Shown here: positions 1-11,783 of the stretch, in pieces
Position numbering within the stretch: the stretch's first letter is position 1
How the letters are laid out: each line of letters opens with the position of its first letter
Assembly: GCA_037783545.1 (NCBI GenBank)
Contig: JBBELK010000329.1
Coordinates: 2,184,501 to 2,248,500, forward strand
DNA from: Henricia sp. BOLD:AAB3569
Taxonomy: Eukaryota > Echinodermata > Asteroidea > Spinulosida > Echinasteridae
DNA: 64,000 nucleotides
Direction of reading: 5' to 3'
The notes under the pieces: generated by a model
Database searches by the model: none
Seen by the model: the letters and a program-made list of their open reading frames with translations, nothing else
What the model was told of the DNA's origin: nothing
Position numbers and translations under genes: made by a program

Positions 1-1180
1 GTCGGCTAATCTCAGCAACAGATCCCTTTAGGGGATCACTCGAGAAGAAGAAGTTGGTGTGTTACAAAAATACTTCCAACACCAAAGTTTGGGAAATCCA
101 TTACCCATCTATTTCTTGTGCCTCAAAAGACCAAAAAATGCAAAAAGTGCAACTACCTATAAGGGGTGTTTCAAAATAAAGTGAAATTTCAAGTTCATGC
201 CCTTTAAAGGCACAGGCTCGTCAGCAATGCGCGCGCGCACGCAGCGAAATACGCAACTCCATAGCAAAGGCATAGAGCTGCATATTTCGTGGCACGAATT
301 TGGCGCGCGCGCAATGCTGACGAGTAACAGGCTGTTTAGCAATAACTGTCAGTTATTTCACCAGGTTTTTTTTAATATCTTGTTTGTTGGGCTTTGCCAA
401 GTTTATGTGCACCCACATTTCTTTCTAGAAATTTCGTTTTGGTAATAAATGTGCATGTGTGTCCCATGCGTAACACTTTTAGCGTCAACCAGAGAATGTC
501 CCATGCATAACACCAATTTTGCTGATTTGTCACTTTGATATATATTATCTTTAAAAAATGACCCTTTGGTTTAAAATCTGTGGAGATATGGTTAGGCCAA
601 ACAAAATAAATGGTGTGTTTACAGTGTCGGCCTAAAATAAATCCAGGTAGGTAGGTAGGAAAATAATTTTATATAAAAGATCGTACGTAGCGGAAAATTC
701 TGCGCAAAACAGGTGTACTTTAATAATTTTGTAGGCCAAATTTTGTCTTCGTGATTTTCGCATGCTTTATCACAGGTACCGGTATGTTTGTGTCAAATTA
801 GAGTCAGCTTCAAGTGTAGAAAATGTTATGTTCGTTGGAAATTATTGCAAATAGTGCTCATTTAAAATTATCAACTTGAATATTGGCAATAAAAAGTTTG
901 AGGTCAGCAATTTGGCCTCAAATTCCAGGTCGGTCGGGTTACCGTAAACACACTATTTGTTTTGTTTGGCCTTATTTAAAGTCACTTAAAATTTTAAAAT
1001 TCTGGTTGACAGATATTTCACGTTATTTTGAAACACCCCATCATGCACATCATTTCACTTGCTATATTCAAAATGATCGAAGTACCGAACATGATGAAGG
1101 AATAAATAGCACCAAAACCCATGGTCTTACTTTACATTATATTTTAAACTACCTGATTACATTAGACTTGGTAATCCTAC
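1..1180. other. Intron of the Tie-like gene, little recognised
   Basis: Contains one TTAA foldback element (204-337); otherwise AT-rich with no coding exon I can support. Confidence 0.5.
204..337. mobile_element. Foldback MITE family A, copy 1 (TTAA type)
   Basis: Inverted ends TTAAAGGCACAGGCTCGTCA and GCAATGCTGACGAGTAACAGG bracket a short centre with ATAGCAAAGGCAT. Copies 2 (6037-6180) and 3 (13653-13793) share the ends. The TTAA at the boundary suggests piggyBac- or Kolobok-type mobilisation. The right TTAA of this copy is eroded to TTTA. Confidence 0.65.
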
Positions 1181-1412
1181 CTATTGTACTGGTAGTTGCA
1201 GTCACTGTATCACTATGTTGACTGACCAAACTCTCTCGGTTTGTGAACGTCACGTAGACATCATACTGTGTACATGCTTCAAGAGAACCAAGTATGAGCG
1301 GAGTGGCACTAATGTCGTGTGTGGAAGCATTAAACGAGCTTTGGCTTAGCTTTTTGATGTGAACTTGGACACTCTGAAGGCTTTTACACTGCCAAGTGGA
1401 CTGTGCCGGCAA
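1181..1412 (-). CDS. Tie-like gene exon 11: second FN3, second half
   Basis: 232 nt, acceptor ttcattacccag, donor ATAG|gtagga, phase 0 in and 1 out. It carries VQVHIKKLS, then ILGSLEACTQYDVYVTFTNR (FN3 strands E-F: the L-x-x-x-x-Y motif). It completes the FN3 started in exon 10. No further exon is visible before base 1, so the gene continues to the left of the window. Confidence 0.78.
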
Positions 1413-1830
1413 CTGGGTAATGAAAATTTAAAAAAATGATGCTGTATATAAAAGAGTTCAATTTTGATAACAAACAAACTGTTAAAACATTATTCTGCTT
1501 AATTACAACAAAGACAGTTTTAGGTCCCAGCCTTTTGTTATTATATCCATTCTTGATAACAAGGTTTCTATAGTTTAGTTTGACTTGTCACTACATGTTC
1601 AACAAACAACTGAAAAAGCAGCATCACCACTTCAAGATTACAGCAGTATCATGCATGGACGTGACACAACATCCCTTCCAATAACAAGTTCAACTTACCG
1701 ATTGGAAAATGAATGCAAACCCTATTAATTTAAAACCAAGATGTGTACTTAACATCATGCATGGATGTGACACAAAATCACAAATGCAACTTATTACAAC
1801 TTTTAAAAAAAGACAAGGCTCTGTGCTTAC

Positions 1831-1898
1831 CACCCAAGTAAGGCGTAACTGAGAGACACTTTGTGTTGGCACATCAATGGTGGGTGATGCTGTGGGAG
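1831..1898 (-). CDS. Tie-like gene exon 10: second FN3, first half
   Basis: 68 nt, acceptor tttcatttcacag, donor GTG|gtaagc. It encodes TPTASPTIDVPTQSVSQLRL then TWV, the A and B strands of an FN3 domain. It enters in phase 1 and leaves in phase 0, splitting the FN3 just after the strand-B tryptophan, a common intron position in FN3 domains. Exon 11 supplies the rest. Confidence 0.75.
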
Positions 1899-2485
1899 CT
1901 GTGAAATGAAAGAAAATATGGCAGTTAAGTAATTAGCACAAAATACTGAACTGTGCTGCAATATAAGGCTGTCTGTATTTGCAACTTTCATACCAAAATA
2001 TGGGCAGTCATTCCCTAATGAATTAAAGCAAAGTGCACTTATTCAAAAACGTTGTTTATTTGAAGTCCGGGCTTATATTTGTTTCTTAAGTTGATTCAAT
2101 GAAATCATTTTCCCTGTATCATATCACAGGCATCTAAAAACCTTACTTATACTAGTAAGGTGCTTTTTATTATCGCACAGATTAATAATTTTTGTGATCT
2201 TTGACTTGAGAGTCATTTGAAAGAAAACTCAAGTCAAATTTATTTATTTACGTCCAGTATCGGAGTTACATGTACTTAAAGTCGCCAATAATTTGAGTTA
2301 TTACAACCCTGTTGACAGGGTAACTGGGTCTAAACATTTGCTGGCAAAATAAATTGTATATTGCTGGGACAGAGTTCACTGGTTTTAGTGCAGATCCAGT
2401 AATGTTGGCAACACACAAAGGGTGACATGTTCACTTTAGTACTCTATATTGCAATTATCATCTCAAATGAAAGTTATACGAATTG

Positions 2486-3250
2486 TAACTGAAGTAAGGC
2501 ACGTATGAATGAACGGGAGATATGATCTGTAAGGATGGAATCTCCTCTTTAAAATGACACCCTGATCATGTCATTATGTTTCCGGTTGACTGAGTAGTGA
2601 TCAATGTTATGCAAGGGTCTATATATGGATTTGCGCCACTTTCTTTAATGCATGGCATAGCCTGTTTGGACGCCGCACCAAGTATCCAGTAGCCAAGAAC
2701 GCCTCGGAAATTAACATGTCGATAAAAATGTTGGGGGGGGGGGGGGGGGGGGGGGAAAAACCTGCATTTTCCTACATGGAAATGCAGCGAGTTTTTGTTG
2801 AGTCCAAGGTCTGGGCGAAGGAGAACTGGTCGGTAATCCGAGAACATTAATGCAATTCAACAAGCCCTGCATGCAGCAGGGAGAACGCAGCAGTCATAGA
2901 CGAAATGGTTTAGCCGAGACTGGCCCTAAGCATGTTCAACACAATTGTTCGGTTGGACCCTTACAGAATTGTGGCTCGTAAGACATCAACTGCTTTCTGG
3001 CGATCTTCAGAGGCATCGTAGGTTTAGCCAATGGATACTTGATCGTCCAAACAGGCCATGCCATGGTTCAGGCCATGACTGGACGCCATTGAAGAAAGTG
3101 GCGCAAATCCCAAACTAGATCCTTGCATAACATTGACAACTGTTCAGTCAACCGGAAACATAATGACGTTTAGGGTGTCATTTTAAAGAGGAGATTCCAC
3201 CCTAACAGATGATATCTCCCGTTCATTCATACGTGCCCTACTTCAGTCAC
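2486..3250. mobile_element. Long inverted-repeat element
   Basis: Arms of about 190 bp (2486-2672 and 3050-3250) are inverted copies sharing blocks such as CACGTATGAATGAACGGGAG, AATCTCCTCTTTAAAATGAC and GTTTCCGGTTGACTGA. The centre holds a run of 23 G. No transposase; a non-autonomous foldback DNA element in an intron. Confidence 0.7.
2733..2755 (+). repeat. Poly-G tract (23 G)
   Basis: Uninterrupted run of G followed by five A inside the preceding element. G-quadruplex prone; exact length may be affected by sequencing. Confidence 0.9.
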
Positions 3251-3319
3251 AATTAGCAATAATATCTCGGTTTCGTTTTTTTTTATCCACCCTGTACACC
3301 CTGTAAAAAAAAAATAAAA

Positions 3320-3920
3320 AACCGAGACTTATCGATGTTTAATCATACTTTAATCTCAATCTTGAATAATAAATGACACATATTTAGAAAGCTTAGTTCC
3401 TCATCTTTCATTTGATACCACTCATATGATACATACTTCACGCATGAATGAATAAAGACAATATGAAGCAGGGCTACCAAAAAGTCGTTTGCACAACGAT
3501 ACCTGAATTTCAGGGGTTTCAACACGCGCGTTTTTAATGCACACGTGACTATCTCTGAATCCATTTATGCGAAAAATCGGTCAGGTGTGAAATGATTTTT
3601 AAAAAACATGGAAATTCAATCCATATTTAAATGCAGGATATCTGTCATCCCTGGCTCATTTTTCCTGACTGAGGTATCATACAAAAGGGCAGGAAATTAA
3701 CTTTTTAGAAATGTGATTATTTATTTGAAATTCAGGTATCGTTGTGCAAACGACTTTTTGGTAGCCCTGCTTCATATTGTCTTTATTCATTCATGCGTGA
3801 AGTATGTATCATATGAGTGGTATTAAATGAAAGATGAGGAACTAAGCTTTCTAAATATGCGTCATTAATTATTCAAGATTGAGATTAAAGTATGATTAAA
3901 CATCGATAAATCTCGGGTTT
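3320..3920. mobile_element. Second long inverted-repeat element
   Basis: Arms of about 190 bp (3320-3512 and 3733-3920) pair almost perfectly from ACCGAGACTTATCGATG inward through AAAGTCGTTTGCACAACGAT. It lies right beside the preceding foldback element, between FN3 exons. Confidence 0.75.
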
Positions 3921-4003
3921 TGTTTTTTCTAGGTTACCTTGTATTACTTCCAAAAAAAATATCAAATTTGTCGGGGTTTTTTAAGATATGAATGTTAACT
4001 TAC

Positions 4004-4315
4004 TGCCACATGTTGTCCTGATTGTCACCTCAGGACTTGGACGTCCTGGACCCCATGTATCCCCAACAACCACCACAGTGAAATTATACTCAGTGTCTGG
4101 CTCCAGTCCCGTTACATTAAGAGATGTGCCAGTGCTAGACACTATAGTTTTATCAGTGTCATCTGCGACGTCATTCTTGAGTCGATAATTGACCTCATAT
4201 CGTGAGACTGGTCCTTCACCCAGGTCTTCAATTGGTGTCCACATGCGCCATCTGACACTGATGCTGGTTGGTGTAACTTTACCAGAAGTTGGTGCAGACA
4301 CAAGAGATGGTGCTT
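4004..4315 (-). CDS. Tie-like gene exon 9: first FN3 domain
   Basis: 312 nt, phase 1-1, acceptor ttctaaaacag, donor GGCA|gtaagt. A complete fibronectin type III domain: EAPSLVSAPTSGKVTPTSIS, then VRWRMW (strand-B Trp), YEVNYRL (strand C), and GLEPDTEYNFTVVVV (the classic strand E-F Leu/Tyr motif). Spacing is typical for one FN3 of about 100 residues. Confidence 0.85.
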
Positions 4316-4415
4316 CTGTTTTAGAAAACAGTTTCAAAAGATGAATCGTTTAAAAATATAATAACACAATCCCTAAAATTGAGATTTGTTTAATTTTATT
4401 CCCCCACTTGAGTAC

Positions 4416-4534
4416 TGGGGGGCATTCAATAGCGCAATATGTATGCATATTGACAATACATTGTACCTTCAATGCTAAAGGTATAGAGAAAAACCGCATA
4501 ACGGCATACGTATTGTGCTATTGAGCTTGCTCCT
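4416..4534. mobile_element. Small foldback MITE family B, copy 1
   Basis: About 119 bp with inverted ends GCATTCAATAGCGCAATAT and TACGTATTGTGCTATTGAGC. The same family recurs at 46104-46222. Confidence 0.6.
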
Positions 4535-5240
4535 GGTTATACATGTATACCTTTACATTTAATATTGTAATATTCAAAAATTATATGTTTGTTGGCTTTG
4601 GTCACCATCAAATCGCGGTCTTATTGATTGCTTTTCGCGTCGTAGAACATCCAGAAATGTTAATTTGGGTGTCAGCGGTCGTGCGCGCGCCAACAGACGC
4701 ACATGAACATGCGTAAAAAATACTCACCAGCGTATTTTTATTCGAGAATGCCGCACACTTGCGTTGCGATACGTTAAAATTATTGGCCATTTAGTCAGCT
4801 TGTAAAAACGAAAGTGTTTTTACTTGATCACGATTTTTCGATGCAACAGCCATGACGCAACACCATAAAGCAAGGTTAAGCAACAGAGGCAAGTATAACC
4901 AACGCGCTTTTTTTGTAACGTGGGTCATGAAAAATGACATCCAAAATGGTGGATGGATGGCAAGGCGTCACCGGAAAGCAATCATTATAGGCAAATTTAT
5001 AAATATCTGCTGCATATTCCACCAAGTCATGCATAATGCACTTTAGATGTGTGATGCACTTGGGAGGAATTGTCCGTTCACAAATTACAGCACAGGCTTT
5101 GTGATAATGCATGGTGCACTATGCACACACATAATTTATTCATAGCCGGCCAAGGGAGCTCTACTTGCACAGAATGATGTGCAATTTTTGCAGGGCATTC
5201 AAACAATGACAGTTGACTCCGTCCATTTTGTCACTCTTAC

Positions 5241-5540
5241 CAAATACGTCTACAATGAGCTCTTGACAGAGTTGAGTTAATCCTTCTACACAACAAGTCA
5301 GCCGAGCTCCATCTCTTGAACCATCTCCAGTCAAACCATTTTTCACAGTTCTCCTGTAAGCATTTATCTCGTAGGATTCTTGGTTCAATTGAAGAGGTAA
5401 GGCTTTTCCATGGGAGTCCTTTACAATGACCTCATGTGAAGCAGGCAGGGGATTCCCCACGACCACGCACTGTACAAACACTGTCTGGCTGGCATTTGGC
5501 TTGTTATTTTGGATGAAGGTGACGATGGCTGTTGTTCCAT
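5241..5540 (-). CDS. Tie-like gene exon 8: third Ig domain
   Basis: 300 nt, phase 1-1, acceptor gtttgtgttag, donor TTTG|gtaaga. One hundred residues start GTTAIVTFIQNNKPNAS. VFVQCVVVGNPLP supplies the strand-B cysteine and ARLTCCVEGL the strand-F cysteine, so an Ig fold is likely. An Ig domain between EGF units and FN3 repeats is the feature that most favours Tie over other EGF/FN3 receptors. Confidence 0.75.
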
Positions 5541-5654
5541 CTAACACAAACAAAAGACAGCAGTACATACTAAATGTAATTTTTCTCAAGGTGAAGATTT
5601 TTTTTTCAGTGGCATACCAAAACATGTGATTTCCGTGATTTTTGCAATACTCAC

Positions 5655-5798
5655 TTTGGTTGCATGCTGGTCCAATGGAGCCGTCTGCACAGCCGTTACT
5701 ACATACTCCAGTGTCTTCATGACAGGACTGGTTATCACGGCAATTACATCTCTTATCACACAGCTCACCAAAGTAACCAACACGGCAGGGTGTTTGAA
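5655..5798 (-). CDS. Tie-like gene exon 7: EGF-like domain
   Basis: 144 nt, phase 1-1, acceptor acttgtgtacag, donor CAAA|gtgagt. It encodes VQTPCRVGYFGELCDKRCNC, RDNQSCHEDTGVCSNGC and IGPACNQ, another laminin/MEGF-type EGF of the same pattern as exon 6. It is the last EGF before the third Ig domain. Confidence 0.77.
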
Positions 5799-6036
5799 CT
5801 GTACACAAGTACATATGCAAAACACAATGTAGAGAAAGTATCAAACAAGCAGCAGAAACACAAGAATTTAGTGTTATAACTGTTTACACACAAACTTGTT
5901 CAAGTTGCACCATCTATTTGCCCAAGATTAGAGATGAGGAGTAAAGAAATTACCTGGGGTTGAGAAAATGATTCTTGCCAAGATATGTCACTTTTGATAA
6001 GTTCGGAATGAGCAAAATATTTCCATGAGCTAATTA

Positions 6037-6180
6037 TTAAAGGCATAGGCTCGTCAGTAATGCGGGCACAAACAATTCGTGCCACAAAGTACACAGTTCC
6101 ATGCCTTTGCTATGGAGCTGCGTATTCCGTCGCACGAATTTGGCATGCGTGCATTGCTGACGAGCCTGCTGTGCCTTCAA
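6037..6180. mobile_element. Foldback MITE family A, copy 2
   Basis: TTAAAGGCATAGGCTCGTCA on the left and TGACGAGCCTGCTGTGCCTTC on the right, inverted. The right TTAA has become TCAA. The centre (CATGCCTTTGCTATGG) is inverted relative to copies 1 and 3, as expected from a near-palindromic element that can insert either way. Confidence 0.65.
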
Positions 6181-6813
6181 ATGAGTTACATGCAACAAAT
6201 GTATACTTGAAATGCAATTGTGGTGATAGATAATTCATGAATTCTTTGACTGTGGTCCAGTTTTATGAAAATAATCTTGCCAAAATTTGTCCCTCCTGTT
6301 TAAGTTTGCAATAAGCAGAGTATCTCCTCTGTTTAACTTTATCATGGTGCGTCCATCTTTGTCTTGTTCCCCGTGCAGTTTGTAAATGACTGCATCACAC
6401 ACTGCCATTAGTCTGTACATTAGTTCCGGTTCCAGTACCGGTTCCGGCAGCGTGTGCGTGTGTGATGCAGCACTTACTACCGGATATTTCCTGTTTGGCA
6501 CGATCAGTGTGTCTGCACAATCGCACGATAGCGCGTGTAATCTTCCGTAGTTGTTTTGAGAGGAACAGTAATCTTCCTGCACATTTTCTTGATCACGCTT
6601 CGAATGTGTCATTGTGATGCACACAATGAACAATTTCAACACGGGACCAAACCATTTTTCCTGCAAGCCTCGCTTTGATTACGTTGATTTTAGGGGGAAA
6701 AGGGAAGATGGCCGCACCGTGATAAACGTCTATGAGCTTGTGCTCCAGTTTTAATCTACAAATAACAACTGCCACTATAACCTTGAGGCAATTGAATCCC
6801 CTCTTTGACAAAC

Positions 6814-6978
6814 CTTGGCAGTTCTGGCCCTTCCATGTCTTTGCACAGTCTTGGGGACAGTTGTTGGTAGTACATGACGAGTCGTAACATTCCCCAGTAT
6901 CTTTCAAACACGTGATGCCGTCAGCACAATGACAAGTCTGTGAGCAGTATGGGCCAAATGTGTTTGGTTGGTCACACT
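6814..6978 (-). CDS. Tie-like gene exon 6: EGF-like domain
   Basis: 165 nt, phase 1-1, acceptor aattcacag, donor CAAG|gtttgt. Fifty-five residues start ECDQPNTFGPYCSQTCHCAD, then carry GITCLKDTGECYDSSC and end WKGQNCQ. The FGPxCxxxCxCADGxxCxxxTGxC pattern is the laminin/MEGF-type EGF used in Tie and related receptors. Confidence 0.77.
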
Positions 6979-7519
6979 CTGTGAATTAATAACATACGAT
7001 ATGGTATAAAGTCACATGAAACTAAATTAAAACAAAGTACATAATAAAAATCGACCTCAGATAGAATATGATACGGCTTCATTATAGATTACTTTATTTT
7101 ATTTTATTTATTAATTCACATGAAGTCTTTTTAGGGCCCGGCTGGTTTCAACTTCAACACTCACAAATTGTGACCTCACGACAATGCTTAAAGATGTTAC
7201 CATTTGTAGAATGACTCATGTTGCTTGCTGGTTTGTACTCTGCCATTTGTGACCTGCGACCACAAAGTGAGCTAAAAGTCGGTCTAAAATTTGAAATCAA
7301 ATAGAAGAGTTACTCTTTCCAAATATTACAAAACCCTAAAATTGACCTCCTTCAATTTTGAACCGTTGTTATAGGAAATAGCCAAGTGCAATTTTACACT
7401 CATTTCGTTGTGACAGGTCACATTTAGTACATGTAATGTCAGACAGCCTGCCTTCACTACTAGCTAGTATAGGAACTTCAGATATTTACCCAAAAAGTCA
7501 ATTTTGGAAAGATACGAAC

Positions 7520-7675
7520 CTTGTTTACAGTCGATGCCCTTGTAGCCTGCTGCACATACACAGCCAAATGGATCTTGGAGACAAAACAAGCGCCCTCTAC
7601 ATGAGGTACCGTGACGTCCCTCTGTTTCATTGCATTTCAGGGTACCACTCAAGCCAAAAACATTCCTGCCATGTA
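7520..7675 (-). CDS. Tie-like gene exon 5: EGF-like domain
   Basis: 156 nt, phase 1-1, acceptor ttgttttgcag, donor CAAG|gttcgt (weak beyond GT). Fifty-two residues start VHGRNVFGLSGTLKC and contain SCRGRLFCLQDPFGCVCAAG then YKGIDCKQ. The CxxDPFGCxCxxGYxGxDC pattern is a variant EGF seen in Tie-like ectodomains. It lies between two other EGF exons. Confidence 0.75.
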
Positions 7676-8200
7676 CTGCAAAACAACAGCGTATATATCG
7701 GCAGGATTACAGCCAATGTCTAAGAACTACCGGTATTAAGCTGGATTCACACAAATATTTTTACGCCTTAAAGCATGTAAATTTGATGAGCATTATTTTG
7801 AGAAAAAGCAGCATGGATGAAACTTGTACACCTAGTACGATATGTGACAGAGGCACTCCCCCTACACCTCAACAGTCTTTCCTTTTGTTAACACACCAAC
7901 CCCCAAAAAACTCCCAACCCCCAAATTCCTTTGATGTTTGAGAAACAATGGGGGAACAATGGAAGGGGAAGCTTAGGGGAAACCTCTATCGTGCTGCATA
8001 TAAAACTTAGAGTAAAATGACGCACTGAAAACCACAGAATCAATTAATGTAGAAAGTGTGTTTCTGTGATTTTTCATTGCATCGTTTCACATCAAATTCT
8101 CTCAATCCACGCCGCTTTGCCTCAAAGCAACTCGCATTAAATTTATGCGCATTAACACATGAAAATGGCTGTGTGAATCGAGCCTTACATACTGGTATGT

Positions 8201-8300
8201 GGCAGTAATTCTGGGGCACAGATACATTAATTCACCAGTCAGATCACACACATGCCCCCCATGTAACACACCGGACATACACCATGACAGCCAGTTGACA
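8201..8300 (-). pseudogene. Decayed duplicate of EGF exon 4
   Basis: The minus strand repeats exon 4 almost base for base over about 100 bp (the CCAACTGGCTGTCATGGTGT, GTGTTACA and GACTGGTGAAT blocks) but with deletions and lost cysteine codons. It lacks an intact frame and a matching acceptor and is probably not used. It records a local tandem duplication of one EGF exon inside intron 4. Confidence 0.7.
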
Positions 8301-8330
8301 CATTGGACAGTCATGTATGAGATACCTTAC

Positions 8331-8468
8331 CCATGTGGCAGTTGGAACCACTGAATCCTGGAGCACAGATACATTCACCAGTCAGATCATCACACATTCC
8401 CCCGTTGTAACACACTGGACAAACACCATGACAGCCAGTTGACTTTCTGTACCTGTCAGCTGAACAAC
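8331..8468 (-). CDS. Tie-like gene exon 4: EGF-like domain
   Basis: 138 nt, phase 1-1, acceptor ctatattgcag, donor ATGG|gtaagg. It reads GCSADRYRKSTGCHGVCPVC then YNGGMCDDLTGECICAPGFS, ending GSNCHM: an EGF/laminin-EGF type unit with the CxCxPGFxGxxC end. It follows Ig2 directly, as the first EGF does in Tie receptors. A decayed copy of this exon lies just downstream (8201-8300). Confidence 0.78.
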
Positions 8469-8507
8469 CTGCAATATAGAGGTACAAGAACATTTTATAT
8501 GAGTCTT

Positions 8508-8753
8508 TCCACGGTAAAGGGGCCATTTTGGCAACACAGACAATATTTTCAAAAAAATACATGTACCTTTAATTTGTCCGTCTCAAAATTAAAAAAACCC
8601 TGTGTACAAATTTCCAATAAACATGTACCGGTACGCTCGTAACCGGGACGGCCTAAAATGTAACACAAGTGTCCGTCCCGGTTACAAGCACATATTTCTT
8701 CAAAAATATTGTCTGTGTTGCCAAACTGACCTCTTTATTACTGTGGAAAAACC
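8508..8753. mobile_element. Foldback MITE near EGF exon 4
   Basis: Inverted arms: TTTTGGCAACACAGACAATA with TATTGTCTGTGTTGCCAAA, and CGTAACCGGGACGG with CCGTCCCGGTTAC. It sits about 40 bp upstream of the exon 4 acceptor in transcription order, so it may lie within the branch-point region. Confidence 0.65.
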
Positions 8754-9168
8754 CATATCCGCTTCTAAGTGGGTCATATTTCTTGTTTTTTAACAATATA
8801 TAACAATAATGTATGAGTTGCACTTGTTTAGCACAATATATTTTGTTTGTTAGATTCCTTTAACCCTAATGGTACCAAATTGTTCAATTAGTACATAACT
8901 TTTCATAGAACCAAGGGGTTATAGGGTTAAGTGTATATAATGTATATCAACAATTTCAGTCAACCAATATTTGTTATAATTAAAATAAAAGCACAACTTC
9001 TGTGTATAACCAATTAGTCTCGCCACTACATGTATAGTGATGAGGAGCGATAATATTAGTGATGGTGATCTGTAAATAAAAAAAAGACTAAACAAAAGGA
9101 CTGTGCCTATAAATTTAAGGAGCATTGTGCAAATTTAGGTTTAATAAAAGTTGAAATTCCGTCATTAC

Positions 9169-9417
9169 CTCTTACGATAAGTTTAAAGATAGCATGTTGT
9201 CCCTTGGGTCTCTCTCCATATACGTGGCATTCATAAACTCCAGCATCAGCCACTGTGACTTGGCTAATACTTGGGGACTGATTGCCTTTCCATCTGCCAA
9301 TTTGAACGGTGTTCATTCTCCATCGCAAGTCTAATGTTTGGGGCAATGTGATAATGTTCAGGGTGACTGACTCTCTCACGTTGACAGTGATCGTCTGGCG
9401 TTCTGGTTTAACGGTGG
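9169..9417 (-). CDS. Tie-like gene exon 3: second Ig domain
   Basis: 249 nt, phase 1-1, acceptor catcaaatacag, donor AGAG|gtaatg. The 83 residues carry an Ig signature: a strand-F motif ADAGVYECHV, an LRWRM strand-C tryptophan and SVTLNI in strand B. The strand-B cysteine appears to be replaced, so the canonical disulfide may be missing. Corresponds to Ig2, which helps form the ligand-binding head in vertebrate Tie2. Separated from exon 2 by a 7.5-kb intron holding the GACGTC element. Confidence 0.75.
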
Positions 9418-10059
9418 CTGTATTTGATGTGGAAAAGAATCCAAGAACAAATTTTAACGTTCCAAAGTTTGACACTTCAGGTGTATAAAGATATGCATGT
9501 ATCACGTATTATCCTTGTCATCTGATTAGTTCATAGCAGGTCACATGTTATTCTACATTTAATGCTACATCACTAACCAGGCAGTTTTGTTCCATTTGCC
9601 ATGCAATTTTGTTCCATACATTTTTTTCGTTGCACGGTGCACCCATGCCCACTGTATTAATTCAGCGCGTGCGTGCGCGTGTACAGAATGTGACGACCCC
9701 TGACACAAAAACCTTTTTACAACTCACAAGCAACATGACGGACGATAAAATAAACTTGAAGGGTAAGCTTGAATAATTTGTAAACAAATATAGGATAACA
9801 AGGCTCTACTTGGCCAAAGAAAACTGTAAAATGATTATATGTACATTACAAGGATGCATTTGTTGTTGGTGGTGGTGTTGTTGTTAAAGTCCTTCCCCTA
9901 ATCTCTCTATAATGGAGGTCTAATCTCGTGATTCTGTTGAATGTCGCAGAAGGCAATCCCAGAAGGCACGAAGCGCTTGTGCCAGTGTTCACATAGACTA
10001 CTAGCGCCATGAGTAATTATTTGTATTAGAATGTGCGCTTTATAAATCTGTATTATAAA

Positions 10060-10202
10060 TCTTGAGACCGTCTCAAGACCTTTTTTAAGGTCTCGGTCTC
10101 GATCTCGGTGTTCTAATGTCTCGGTCTCGAGAGGGCTGGTCTCGGTCTTGGGGGAAAGGTCCTGGTCTCGGCTGTAAAAGTCTCGGGATTTTTCTTCGAG
10201 AC
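10060..10202. repeat. TCTCGG-rich low-complexity block
   Basis: Imperfect repetition of GGTCTCGGTCTCG with an inverted GAGACCGTCTC start. No coding frame supported. Confidence 0.6.
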
Positions 10203-11783
10203 CCGCCAAACCTCATTAAAATCCCAAAATTGAATAAAAACTAGTTGAACTTGATTCGGTATCACAGCGCCCATACAGACAATTCGACTCAACGACTTCG
10301 CGAGAGCATGCAACACTGCCTAAAAGTTAAGCCAACTCGACTTGCCAGCAATCTACCGTACCGTACCTTATTAAACATTAGAGGTTGAGTTGTCTTTTTG
10401 GACGACTTTCTGACCCTTTGCTTTGGTATAACTGGTACCCGTTTCTATGCCTCAGCTAGCTGGCCATACACTGGTCCACGTTCTTTTTAGACTGGTTCCA
10501 GGACCACATTTTCCACATATACACACGAATAATGAGGGCATATACCGGTACTGGATCATCGTAAAGCATCATTTGATTGGCTTTGACTGAACGATATCGA
10601 TGAATATTGAGAAATAATATGCACAATACAGTACGAGGCAAAAGATTGTGTTTGTTCCTGCATTGGAATTTCCGATACAAGCTCTTGATAGAACACAAGT
10701 CACCTTTTGATACGGAAAAAATGTGGTATTTTTCTAAAACCGGACCATCGGATCCGGAAAAATCAAACATGTTTGATTTGCTCCGGTCTATGGTGTATGG
10801 TCAGACCGGCCCGAATTATTTCAGTGCACACCTTTCCAGTATTGGTCCGATGATCCGGTAAATCGCAAAGGTGTGCGGCGGGCATTAGGTGGGTATAAGG
10901 CGCACATAACAAAACAGCTGTTTCAAATATTTTGTAATGAGCACTTAAAGAAGTTGCTTAGTAATACGCATACAAGTCCGTTTTATCCACGTCTAATCTC
11001 TAGATGCACACAAGCAGCTGTTAGACACCTTTCATAGTTACAGGCCATTATGTTTAAACAATCTACGCTTCCAAAATAAACTTCAACCTCTAAATAAATC
11101 AGGTATTCGTTTTCAAATCAAATCAAATCAAATCTAAATTGGTTGCACAATAAACTAATACACTGTTGTTGACCACTCTTAGCCCTCTCCAACAGAAATA
11201 CTTGTTGGCGCGATGTAGGCTATATAGTGAAACACCCGAGTTGCAGCAGCAAGGGGGCTTGGTGTACATGTATGTTGTCTAAAAATAGTACAGTCTCGCC
11301 AGATATGGTGTACAGTAAACTCTTGTTATAGCGCTCTTCGAGGAACTAAACTTTTGTAAGCGTTATATCCAGATAGCGCAGTAAGCGATGCGTAATACGT
11401 GTACACGTACACGCTACAAGATCAGAAAGAGTTGAGTTGGCAAACAGCCGAGTTGACTGTAAACTAAATTTGGGTCCGTGTCCAGACACGTGCAATGCAT
11501 GCTGGCAGCTAGCGATTGCGCTCGATGAATCGTTTTATGAATGCAACATGTGCGACGATCGCGAGTTGCCACTAACAAATATCAAGCTTTACACGCTTTA
11601 CAAAGGACCAGACCGCTATGTAAAACTCTCCCAGGTTAGGAGCGTTATAACAGGAGTCATTTTACACATAATGTATCGTTCCAGGGAATTGAAATGTTGA
11701 GCGCTATATCTGTAATAGCGCTGTAACCAAAGAAAAATTTACACAAACAATAGGGGAACGGCCGGGACTTCCCAGTGGGCACA

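Noticed and set aside
6235-6666. 143-codon minus frame (GPVLKLFIVCITM...)
   Set aside because: Lies in the intron between EGF exons 6 and 7, with no domain, and overlaps no splice-consistent exon.
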